Program-made: the position numbers and the translations under genes
Assembly (NCBI GenBank): GCA_012512335.1
Contig: JAAZEK010000302.1
Location: 1 to 5,113 of the forward strand
Length of the DNA: 5,113 nucleotides
Reading direction: 5' to 3'
Source of the DNA: Clostridiales bacterium
GTDB lineage: Bacteria; Bacillota; Clostridia; Caldicoprobacterales; DTU083
Part shown: positions 1-4,200 of the stretch, one piece after another
How positions within the stretch are numbered: position 1 is the stretch's first letter
How the letters are laid out: each line of letters begins with the position of its first letter
Notes under the pieces: model-generated
The model's database searches: none
Seen by the model: the letters and a program-made list of their open reading frames with translations, nothing else
What the model was told of the DNA's origin: nothing

Positions 1-164
1 ACAAGATAGCTGATTTCTTCTATGCGGTTATCTTTCACCTTTAAATAAACGGTCAGATAATCTCCGCAGGAAGGATCACCGTAGCTTCCTTCAGCATTTG
101 CATCCGGCATACTATGGGCATTTTGTGGGCACATAAAATGTACCATTACTTTTTCTGAATAGAT
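1..164 (-). CDS. NifU/IscU-like iron-sulfur cluster assembly scaffold, N-terminal part (cut by window edge)
   Basis: Only about 50 N-terminal residues are in the window; the gene continues past base 1. The reading frame gives YSEKVMVHFMCPQN, then a GSYGDPSCGDYLTVYLKV segment. This matches the NifU_N/IscU fold, in which the first conserved cysteine sits in a G-D-P-x-C-G-D motif; here that is the Cys of GDPSCGD. Family members assemble Fe-S clusters in the cytoplasm on three conserved cysteines, and the other two would lie outside the window. It follows the DUF134 gene by about 11 bases and is probably in the same operon. The start is uncertain. The first ATG (146) lacks a good RBS and would drop the conserved YSEKVM start seen in relatives. 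A strong AAGGTGG (171-177) is spaced for ATC at 164 or ATT at 167, so a rare start codon is suspected. Family assignment is firm; the start is not. Confidence 0.8.
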   Translation of the reverse strand, partial: MYSEKVMVHFMCPQNAHSMPDANAEGSYGDPSCGDYLTVYLKVKDNRIEEISYL

Positions 165-170
165 AATCAG

Positions 171-177
171 CCACCTT
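171..177 (-). promoter_or_regulatory. Ribosome binding site of the NifU-like gene
   Basis: AAGGTGG on the minus strand overlaps the TAA stop of the DUF134 gene (176-178). It lies 6 bases before ATC (164-162), 3 before ATT (167-165) and 24 before the first ATG (146-144). Its position is the main sequence argument that translation begins upstream of the ATG. Confidence 0.5.
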
Positions 178-544
178 AATCCACATCGTCTATAAAACGC
201 TGACCACGCCTATGCCTATGACAACCACGGCCACAACCATTTCCTAATCCTTCACAAAGCCGGTATTCGCCACCTTCAATCACTAGCACTTTTCCATTTA
301 CTAAAGATTCAGCCAGCTTTTTTCTGGCCTCTATATAAATGCCTTGGACGGTGCTACGAGCAATATTCATTTGCTTGGCACACTCTTCTTGAGTAAAGCC
401 CTCCAAATCGATAAGCCTTATAGTTTCATATTCGTCTACAGTCATGTTTACACGGTTTTCTACTCCAGCAGGCGAATCAAGCGGTCCAAATCTTTTGCTT
501 TCAGGCAAGCTACAAACTTTTCTCCACTTCATCGGTCTCGCCAT
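176..544 (-). CDS. DUF134 (UPF0251) family HTH DNA-binding protein with Cys/His-rich tail
   Basis: A 122-residue protein beginning MARPMKWR, the usual start of the DUF134/UPF0251 family. Residues about 35-81 carry the conserved core: TVDEYETIRLIDLEG, then a sigma-70 region-4-like helix-turn-helix (FTQEECAKQMNIARSTVQ, about 50-67) and a following helix EARKKLAESL. The C-terminal tail is rich in possible metal ligands: Cys97, Cys104, Cys108, His109 and His111. The family is predicted to bind DNA and often sits beside NifX/NifB-like or Fe-S assembly genes; its biochemical role is largely uncharacterised. Here it lies between a DUF5320 gene and a NifU-like gene, all co-directional, so it may regulate this cluster in response to metal or Fe-S status; that is inference. 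The ATG is preceded by an AGGGGTGATG Shine-Dalgarno region. The length is normal for the family. Confidence 0.88.
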   Translation of the reverse strand: MARPMKWRKVCSLPESKRFGPLDSPAGVENRVNMTVDEYETIRLIDLEGFTQEECAKQMNIARSTVQGIYIEARKKLAESLVNGKVLVIEGGEYRLCEGLGNGCGRGCHRHRRGQRFIDDVD

Positions 545-571
545 AACTCATCACCCCTATCCTAATTAGAA

Positions 572-595
572 ATAACCAGAGCGTCCTCCGGTTAT
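572..595 (-). terminator. Intercistronic hairpin between the DUF5320 and DUF134 genes
   Basis: ATAACC (572-577) pairs with GGTTAT (590-595), and GAG/CTC pairs continue inside. In minus-strand RNA a G-U pair joins the two blocks into a 10-bp stem closed by a 4-base GACG loop. The downstream sequence is only weakly U-rich (UUUCUAAUUAG), so it could be a leaky terminator, an attenuator or an mRNA-stabilising stem that lowers expression of DUF134 relative to DUF5320. Confidence 0.4.
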
Positions 596-607
596 CCCTG
601 TTACCCA

Positions 608-874
608 TTATAGGTTCTCCAATTGCAAATCAATAACTTCGAGTCGATCTTGCAGCATGGTTTTCTGCTCATTTAACAGTTCTTTTTGTGTTTTTGAGGA
701 GGTCTCGTTAATCGCAGAAGCTCTACCAAAACCGCGTCTGCAAGCCCGTCCAAGACCTAATCCCATTCCGATACCAGCTCCGTACCTTACTGCATTAGCA
801 CCTGTGCAAAACCCTAAGCCTCTTCCAGTTATTGATCCAGCACCCATTGGACCAGTTCCATCCCTTCTTGGCAT
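608..874 (-). CDS. DUF5320 family small glycine-rich protein
   Basis: An 88-residue protein starting MPRRDGTGPMG, the signature opening of DUF5320 proteins. Residues 1-52 are glycine/arginine rich with two cysteines (Cys23 in LGFCTG, Cys45 in GRACRRG). Residues about 60-88 (KTQKELLNEQKTML... to the C-terminus) form a heptad-like coiled coil. Molecular function is not established; family members are commonly encoded with NifX/NifB-like, NifU-like and Mrp-type ATPase genes in anaerobes, suggesting a role near metal-cluster biogenesis. The start at 874 has AAGGAGGTG (881-889) at 6-base spacing. An in-frame ATG at 910 would add 12 unconserved residues and begins inside a palindrome, so it was rejected. 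It is the first gene of the left operon, behind a consensus promoter with two palindromes. Confidence 0.85.
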   Translation of the reverse strand: MPRRDGTGPMGAGSITGRGLGFCTGANAVRYGAGIGMGLGLGRACRRGFGRASAINETSSKTQKELLNEQKTMLQDRLEVIDLQLENL

Positions 875-897
875 ACTATTCACCTCCTTGCAGTTTG

Positions 898-909
898 TGG
901 CATATGCCA
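898..909. promoter_or_regulatory. Downstream palindromic operator candidate TGGCATATGCCA
   Basis: A perfect 12-bp palindrome just downstream of the predicted transcription start and upstream of the RBS. A protein bound here would block promoter clearance. It shares 11 of 12 bases with the site at 935-946, 37 bp away. The binding protein is unknown; the DUF134 product is one candidate. Confidence 0.6.
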
Positions 910-918
910 TTTATTCTT

Positions 919-947
919 ATTATATCCTCGTTTATGGCATATGTCAA
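919..947 (-). promoter_or_regulatory. Consensus sigma-A promoter of the DUF5320-DUF134-NifU operon
   Basis: On the minus strand, TTGACA (947-942) is separated by exactly 17 bases from TATAAT (924-919), a perfect match to the housekeeping consensus. Transcription should start near 912, about 38 bases before the DUF5320 start. A promoter this strong usually needs repression, and palindromes overlap its -35 box and its start region. Confidence 0.85.
935..946. promoter_or_regulatory. Upstream palindromic operator candidate TGGCATATGTCA
   Basis: A near-perfect copy of the 898-909 palindrome (one base differs) that overlaps the -35 box TTGACA. The single mismatch is the base that also creates the consensus -35 hexamer, as if the site were kept under two constraints. 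Binding here would exclude RNA polymerase. Confidence 0.6.
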
Positions 948-976
948 TAACCTTTGAGGTAATTATTTGCTATAGA

Positions 977-1813
977 TTATATTCTATTTATCTTATCAGC
1001 CAGAGATTTTACTGCCCCGATAGCCATATCCCATGAGATGTCCGCAGCATAAAAATATTTCTTTTGATATCTCTCCCATAAGCTGACCATTATTGCATTC
1101 TCCATAATCATCGCAATAGCTTCTGTAACGCCTGACATTTGTTCGGCTGTATGGCGTTTTTCTATCGTCTTGTCCAAAACCGCCCTGAAAGTGTTCGTGT
1201 CAAATTTCTGCGTAGTGGTAAGGATATAAATATCGTAGAAGTCCCTCATACGTGTATTGGTAACACTGCGGGTAATAATTGTTTCAAATTTCTCAGCCAA
1301 TATCGTTTCTAAGTTATACGCCATGATACTGATTGACCTGTCTTCAAGCATCAGCTTAAAATTATACTCAATTTCCCTCGGTGTGATGAAGTCCCCGGTT
1401 GTGATATCAATTTTAAGAGTCTGACGGGTTTTATCGAAAACAGCTCCAATCGACACACGATAGCCGGGATAGTCTGATTCCTCCCGTATCTCCTCAACGC
1501 CCAGCAGGGAGAATTCAGCACCATCATCAATTTTAGTTTGGAGGATCTTCTCAATGATTATGGTTATTTCAGATGCGGTCAATGTTTGGTCCTTGATAGT
1601 TGCGTCCATATCCATTGTAGTCCGCGTGTCTATGCCAACCATCGCCGCAATAAGCATACCGCCTTTTAAGATGAAGCTGTGCCGATAGTCCGACCCGGCT
1701 ATGCGCTCCAGAAATCGTTCCAGCATAAAATTTCGCAAAAGAATTTCAGCTTCCACATTCGACTTTTTGGAAAGGTTGCGAATAAGTGCTTTTAGTTGAG
1801 TTGACGTTTTCAC
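977..1813 (-). CDS. abiEii: AbiEii/AbiGii-type nucleotidyltransferase toxin (type IV toxin-antitoxin)
   Basis: A 278-residue protein with the DNA polymerase beta-like nucleotidyltransferase motifs of AbiEii toxins. These are LKGGMLI (Gly51-Gly52), TTMDMDATI with the metal-binding pair Asp68 and Asp70, LKIDITTGD (Lys134, Asp136), and the late motif LETILAEKF...RMRDFYDIY (Glu169, Lys175, Asp191, Asp194). AbiEii proteins are bacteriostatic toxins that abort phage infection; characterised relatives use nucleotides to modify tRNA or similar targets. All key residues are present, so it should be active. The start is GTG, with GGAGGTG (1819-1825) 5 bases upstream. Its start overlaps the AbiEi stop as GTGA, implying translational coupling. 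The length is usual for the family. No good terminator is visible between its stop and the next promoter. Confidence 0.9.
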   Translation of the reverse strand: MKTSTQLKALIRNLSKKSNVEAEILLRNFMLERFLERIAGSDYRHSFILKGGMLIAAMVGIDTRTTMDMDATIKDQTLTASEITIIIEKILQTKIDDGAEFSLLGVEEIREESDYPGYRVSIGAVFDKTRQTLKIDITTGDFITPREIEYNFKLMLEDRSISIMAYNLETILAEKFETIITRSVTNTRMRDFYDIYILTTTQKFDTNTFRAVLDKTIEKRHTAEQMSGVTEAIAMIMENAIMVSLWERYQKKYFYAADISWDMAIGAVKSLADKINRI

Positions 1814-2403
1814 AAGAGCACCTCCATATAGCTTCTAAGCGGTTTTGCTACCCGAAACATTTCTGCCATCTGCATAAGTGTGTTTAGATTTTTGTCTTTG
1901 CGGAGGGCGTAGCGTTTGATTGCATCGGTTACAATGGCGATGTCTAATTGATTACGACTGCGCAGGCAGTCACAAATGGTTCTCTCTAAACCGTAGGCGA
2001 TAACCGAATTCCCAAACATCGTCGTAAGTTTTGTTACGCCAATCTCGTGCAGTTCACGCTTGATTGTGAAAACCGAGAAACCATCTTCTTTCAGTTTTGT
2101 GGCATTATAGCCTGTAGGCACGGTCACCGTATAATTGATAGGGTCGCGGTCAGTTAGGTCGTGAAGAAAAAGTGCTGTCTCATGGGAGTAGATGATTTTC
2201 GGACGCCGCAATTGGAAGATATACATTTTATCAGCAAATTCATCCGGCAACACATAAACCCCAAAGGTCACCCGTTCCAGGTCCCCTGATTTCACAAACA
2301 GCCGCATACGCTCATTTGAAATGCCGACTTCATTCGCTTGTGCGGTGGTAATCATACCGCCATTTTGCATCAAGATTGACTGCAACTCATTAGGAATTGC
2401 CAA
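1810..2403 (-). CDS. abiEi: AbiEi family antitoxin / transcriptional autorepressor
   Basis: A 197-residue protein with an N-terminal winged HTH (about residues 5-50: GGMITTAQANEVGIS, then RMRLFVKSGDLERVTFGVYVLP) and the AbiEi C-terminal domain, including the SHETALFLHDLTDRDP and TVTVPTGYN segments and the ERTICDCLR region. In characterised type IV systems the N-terminal domain binds inverted repeats in its own promoter, and the C-terminal domain antagonises the AbiEii toxin without binding it directly. It is first in a two-gene operon and overlaps abiEii by 4 bases. The start is TTG (2403), chosen because GGAGGTG (2411-2417) lies 7 bases upstream and no ATG or GTG fits the conserved N-terminus. 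The operon sits beside degenerate accessory DNA, as expected for a horizontally moving defence module. Confidence 0.9.
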   Translation of the reverse strand: MAIPNELQSILMQNGGMITTAQANEVGISNERMRLFVKSGDLERVTFGVYVLPDEFADKMYIFQLRRPKIIYSHETALFLHDLTDRDPINYTVTVPTGYNATKLKEDGFSVFTIKRELHEIGVTKLTTMFGNSVIAYGLERTICDCLRSRNQLDIAIVTDAIKRYALRKDKNLNTLMQMAEMFRVAKPLRSYMEVLL

Positions 2404-2431
2404 GTTATTTCACCTCCAATTTGACTTTGAT

Positions 2432-2473
2432 GCTTATATAATACATGAGATTTGCATGAAAATCAATATAAGC
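2432..2473. promoter_or_regulatory. Inverted repeat flanking the abiE promoter (AbiEi operator candidate)
   Basis: GCTTATAT at 2432-2439 is exactly inverted as ATATAAGC at 2466-2473. The arm centres are 34 bp apart, about three helical turns; one arm touches the -10 box and the other touches the -35 box. AbiEi antitoxins are known to bind inverted repeats at their promoter cooperatively, so this is the natural binding site candidate. Confidence 0.55.
2438..2466 (-). promoter_or_regulatory. Promoter of the abiE operon
   Basis: On the minus strand, TTGATT (2466-2461) is followed after 17 bases by TATTAT (2443-2438). It lies about 35 bases upstream of the TTG start of abiEi and is the only good promoter in this gap. 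It is bracketed by the inverted repeat described separately. Confidence 0.65.
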
Positions 2474-2497
2474 TTTTGATATTTGTGCAAGTTTAAA

Positions 2498-2512
2498 ATG
2501 CCAAGCAGGCAT
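2498..2512. other. Short hairpin ATGCC-AAGCA-GGCAT upstream of abiE
   Basis: A perfect 5-bp stem with a 5-base loop, flanked by A-runs on the right and TTTT (minus strand) on the left. It could be a weak terminator protecting abiE from upstream transcription, or chance. The stem is too short for confidence. Confidence 0.25.
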
Positions 2513-2592
2513 AAAAATCAAAAATAGCATCTAAATTATCTTTGGCTATGTACGTTAACTCATCAGCAAATATGCACGAGGAAGGGTAATTA

Positions 2593-2685
2593 ATGACAGA
2601 TTATAGAGAAACTCAGAAAGCATTATTGTTACTATCACATAACATTGATTGTTTAGAATGGGAGGATTTTTTAGTTCTTCCGTAA
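2593..2685 (+). CDS. Small ORF of 30 residues, unknown
   Basis: The ORF begins MTDYRETQKALLLLSHNID and ends in EDFLVLP. It has an ATG with a good RBS (GAGGAAGGG, 2578-2586, 6-base spacing). I do not recognise the product. It has no signal peptide or membrane segment and is moderately leucine rich. It is transcribed in the same direction as the excisionase and AlbA_2 fragments to its right and could be another broken gene end or a genuine short peptide. The RBS supports translation; nothing supports a function. Confidence 0.35.
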   Translation: MTDYRETQKALLLLSHNIDCLEWEDFLVLP

Positions 2686-2729
2686 AATAGCATGGCTTTA
2701 AAATTGTATACTTTCTAAATTTGTGATTA

Positions 2730-2758
2730 TTGATATTATTCCGCTTTCTGAATATAAT
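2730..2758 (+). promoter_or_regulatory. Consensus promoter driving the excisionase/AlbA_2 remnant
   Basis: TTGATA (2730-2735), a 17-base spacer and TATAAT (2753-2758) form a near-consensus sigma-A promoter on the plus strand. The predicted start is near 2765, with an RBS (AAAGGAG, 2771-2777) and an ATG at 2788 downstream. The promoter is intact although the genes behind it are fragments. Confidence 0.7.
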
Positions 2759-2787
2759 ATGGTTATACGGAAAGGAGCCTAAGTAGG

Positions 2788-2874
2788 ATGAAATATATCT
2801 CAACAACAGAAGCGGGGAAAATGTGGAACTTGCCTGCACGACGTGTTGGTGTCTTGTGTAGTAATGTATTATGA
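2788..2874 (+). pseudogene. Excisionase-like HTH protein, N-terminal fragment
   Basis: A 28-residue ORF beginning MKYISTTEAGKMWNLPARRVGVLCS, which matches the start of small MerR/excisionase-type DNA-binding proteins. In those proteins the first helix-turn-helix (STTEAGKMWNLPARRV) is followed by a wing and a K-T-W-x-I-P segment. Here the frame ends at TGA soon after VLCS, so the recognition wing and the rest are missing. It retains a strong promoter and RBS. Its stop overlaps the ATG of the next fragment as ATGA, so the two would be translationally coupled. The most likely history is a deletion that removed the rest of this gene and the front of the next one. Confidence 0.6.
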
Positions 2875-3158
2875 TAAAATTCACAGCGCCTGAAGATAGA
2901 ATCGTACGCGCTTACACTAATGGGGTGACTGAGAGGGTGACTGAGAAGGTGACTGAGGTGACTGAGAAAGTAACCGAAAATGAACAACAAATTCTTTCTT
3001 TGCTTTTAGAAGATCCAGCATATACCTACACCAATTTATCAGAAAGATTAAGTATAAGTCGCAAGACGGTATCTATACGAATAAAGTCTCTTAAAGAAAA
3101 AGGCCTTATTAAAAGAATTGGTTCTGATACTAAGGGCTACTGGGAGATACTCTTATAA
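2871..3158 (+). pseudogene. C-terminal fragment of an AlbA_2/RecG-like transcriptional regulator (winged helix with VTE repeats)
   Basis: A 95-residue ORF. Residues about 1-18 (IKFTAPEDRIVRAY) and the VTERVTEKVTEVTEKVTE stretch (about 19-36) match the linker near the C-terminus of AlbA_2-domain (Schlafen-like, formerly RecG-like) regulators. Residues about 38-95 form a winged helix (EQQILSLLLEDP, LSERLSISRKTVSIRIKSLK, EKGLIKRIGS, YWEILL). Complete family members are several hundred residues long; the N-terminal AlbA_2 and ATPase-like domains are absent here, so this is a truncated remnant. The surviving winged helix is uninterrupted, has a start codon coupled by ATGA to the upstream fragment, and could still be made as a small DNA-binding protein. 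It lies on the opposite strand from its intact neighbours. Confidence 0.7.
2925..2978 (+). repeat. Short in-frame tandem repeat GTGACTGAG encoding VTE(K/R)
   Basis: GTGACTGAG occurs at 2925, 2937, 2949 and 2958, with a diverged GTAACCGAA at 2970. Spacings are 12, 12, 9 and 12 bases, all multiples of three, giving VTE units separated by one Arg/Lys or none. The unit count in such linkers can change by slippage without shifting the frame. Confidence 0.85.
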
Positions 3159-3188
3159 TATACGTGTATGTGCTTTTATGAAAGTGTG

Positions 3189-3305
3189 GTGATTGGTATT
3201 ATTTATTTTACAGGCGACCAACATTTTGGTCATGCTAATATTATTAAACACTGTAATCGACCATTTGCTAAAACCCATAAAGGAAGAGCCTGCTGCGGAC
3301 ATTGA
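3189..3305 (+). pseudogene. Metallophosphoesterase, N-terminal fragment
   Basis: The translation contains IYFTGDQHFGHANIIKHCNRPF, the start of a calcineurin-like phosphoesterase subgroup. Its first metal-binding motif is Asp-x-His (GDQHFGH), followed by a conserved N-I-I...R-P-F. Homology stops within a few residues of RPF at about 3268-3275. The frame then runs through the tRNA terminator and ends at TGA (3303-3305), so about 150 residues of the catalytic domain are missing. The expected start, just before IYFTG, reads ATT rather than ATG; GTG at 3189 or ATG at 3168 are in frame. The fragment cannot be catalytic. It marks the edge of degraded plus-strand accessory DNA beside the tRNA. Confidence 0.65.
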
Positions 3306-3319
3306 CCGCAAACAGGCTC
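3286..3319 (-). terminator. Hairpin terminator of tRNA-Ser
   Basis: GAGCCTG (3286-3292) pairs with CAGGCTC (3313-3319), and an inner TGCGG (3294-3298) pairs with CCGCA (3306-3310) around a 7-base loop. The stem begins one base after the tRNA CCA end. In minus-strand RNA it is followed by a U-rich but interrupted tail (UUCCUUU). This is the transcription terminator of the tRNA, possibly also limiting plus-strand read-through. Confidence 0.8.
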
Positions 3320-3320
3320 A

Positions 3321-3409
3321 TGGCGGAGAGGGTGGGATTCGAACCCACGTGGGATTGCTCCCAAACTGATTTCGAGTCAGCCCCGTTATGACCACTTCGA
3401 TACCTCTCC
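3321..3409 (-). tRNA. tRNA-Ser (anticodon CGA)
   Basis: On the minus strand the sequence folds as a class II tRNA. The acceptor stem is GGAGAGG/CCTCTCC with discriminator G and encoded CCA. The anticodon arm is GCTGA-CTCGAAA-TCAGT with CGA at 3374-3372. A long variable arm (TGGGA-GCAA-TCCCA) and a T arm (GTGGG-TTCGAAT-CCCAC) follow. The long variable arm and CGA anticodon identify serine, reading UCG codons. It is 89 nt with CCA, has its own promoter upstream, and is followed immediately by a strong hairpin. Confidence 0.97.
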
Positions 3410-3445
3410 AAATATTGTCAGGTTTTCTTATCTAACAAATCACAG

Positions 3446-3459
3446 ACTCAAACTTGAGT
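3446..3459. repeat. Palindrome in the tRNA-Ser 5' leader
   Basis: ACTCAA (3446-3451) and TTGAGT (3454-3459) are exact inverted repeats around a 2-base centre, located between the predicted transcription start and the mature tRNA. In RNA the loop would be tight, so it may be a DNA-level protein site or a hairpin in the precursor trimmed by RNase P. Confidence 0.45.
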
Positions 3460-3469
3460 ACACTTGATT

Positions 3470-3498
3470 ATTCTAGCATAACTATAGCACAAGCTCAA
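3470..3498 (-). promoter_or_regulatory. Promoter of tRNA-Ser
   Basis: On the minus strand, TTGAGC (3498-3493), a 17-base spacer and TAGAAT (3475-3470), with a TG one base before the -10 box (extended -10). Transcription should start about 50 bases before the mature tRNA 5' end. Confidence 0.6.
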
Positions 3499-3580
3499 CT
3501 GAAATATTTACCTACGAACTGCTATCCTGATAATTGCCCACTAAATAACTACCAGTGAATTACATGACTGTACTTACCCA

Positions 3581-3667
3581 TTACAATAACATAGATAGTA
3601 TTTGTGGAACAATCATCAGTAAAACAATTATTATAGCCACTATCTGAATGATAGTCTTTTTCTTCAC
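3581..3667 (-). CDS. Small single-span membrane peptide (28 residues)
   Basis: The GTG start at 3667 is preceded by a strong GGAGGGAGG, and the ORF encodes MKKKTIIQIVAIIIVLLM followed by IVPQILSMLL. Three lysines precede one continuous hydrophobic helix covering almost the whole peptide, so it should insert in the membrane with the basic end in the cytoplasm. The design resembles the tiny Firmicute membrane proteins of the Prli42 (stressosome anchor) or DUF4044 type, but the length and sequence are too short to assign. It starts about 30 bases after the tadA stop and may be co-transcribed with it. The RBS quality and clean Lys-plus-helix pattern make a real gene likely; the function is unknown. 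Confidence 0.6.
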   Translation of the reverse strand: MKKKTIIQIVAIIIVLLMIVPQILSMLL

Positions 3668-3697
3668 GAAATTCCTCCCTCCTCTGTAATTCGTTAC

Positions 3698-4195
3698 CTA
3701 AAACTTATCATATTTCTTTCTTTTTTGCCTAAAGTAATCCTTCATTATATGTGAGCATTCTTCCTCCAGCACAGCTTCCACTACTTCAGTCTGGTGGTTA
3801 AATCGAGCATCCTGTAATAAATTATACAAACTACCGACACAACCTGCTTTTGGATCTCGTGCACCAAATACCAACTGACGAATCCTAGCTTGTAAAATAG
3901 CGCCAGCACACATGGGGCAAGGCTCTATTGTTACATATATATCGCAATCCGTTAAACGCCAGCCACCCAATGTTTGGGCAGCTTGCCTTATGGCGATGAT
4001 CTCAGCATGAAGTATGGGATCCTTCTCACTTTCTCTAAGGTTATGTCCACGACCGATAATCTTTCCATCCTTAACTACTACAGCACCAATAGGCACCTCA
4101 TCCATATCATAAGCCTTTTGTGCTTCAACTAAGGCTTCCTGCATAAATGCTTCATGTGTCAAATACTCGTGAGTAAATTCCAGGTCCAATTGCAC
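3698..4195 (-). CDS. tadA: tRNA adenosine(34) deaminase TadA
   Basis: A 165-residue zinc-dependent deaminase that converts A34 to inosine in the anticodon of tRNA-Arg(ACG), letting it read CGU, CGC and CGA. Catalytic motifs are intact: HAE at 63-65 (zinc ligand His63, proton shuttle Glu65), PCPMC at 92-96 (zinc ligands Cys93 and Cys96), and Asn52 in GHN. The FGARDPKAGCVGSLYNLL segment is typical of bacterial TadA, and the C-terminal RQKRKK tail fits tRNA contact. It follows the nucleotidyltransferase stop by 5 bases. The start is ambiguous. GTG at 4195 has its AGGAG (4198-4202) only 2 bases away, while the in-frame TTG at 4189 has 8-base spacing and may be the true start, giving a protein two residues shorter. 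The N-terminus is slightly longer than usual for the family. Confidence 0.95.
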   Translation of the reverse strand: MQLDLEFTHEYLTHEAFMQEALVEAQKAYDMDEVPIGAVVVKDGKIIGRGHNLRESEKDPILHAEIIAIRQAAQTLGGWRLTDCDIYVTIEPCPMCAGAILQARIRQLVFGARDPKAGCVGSLYNLLQDARFNHQTEVVEAVLEEECSHIMKDYFRQKRKKYDKF

Positions 4196-4200
4196 CGCTC

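Noticed and set aside
875..910. Upstream ATG giving a 12-residue longer DUF5320 protein
   Set aside because: The added residues are not part of the conserved MPRRDG start, the ATG lies inside the palindrome close to the predicted transcription start, and the AAGGAGGTG sits between the two ATGs at ideal spacing for the downstream one.
657..950. Plus-strand open frame opposite the DUF5320 gene
   Set aside because: It is the antisense shadow of a Gly/Arg-rich gene and gives a Pro-rich peptide with no RBS or family features.
2925..2978. Short repeats considered as a CRISPR array
   Set aside because: The units are 9 bases with 0-3 base gaps, in frame and coding; there are no spacers.
2555..2990. 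Two overlapping minus-strand open frames opposite the excisionase/AlbA_2 remnants
   Set aside because: One is the antisense of the GTGACTGAG repeat (giving Leu-Ser-His repeats); neither has an RBS or recognisable domain.
3321..3350. Search for a copy of the tRNA-Ser 3' end as an integration attachment repeat
   Set aside because: No second copy of the T-arm/acceptor sequence is seen elsewhere in the window; any partner site would lie outside.
3410..3697. SRP RNA (ffs), often found near tadA in Firmicutes
   Set aside because: No GGAAGCAG-type SRP Alu/S domain motifs are seen on either strand; the gap holds only the tRNA promoter, a palindrome and the small membrane ORF.
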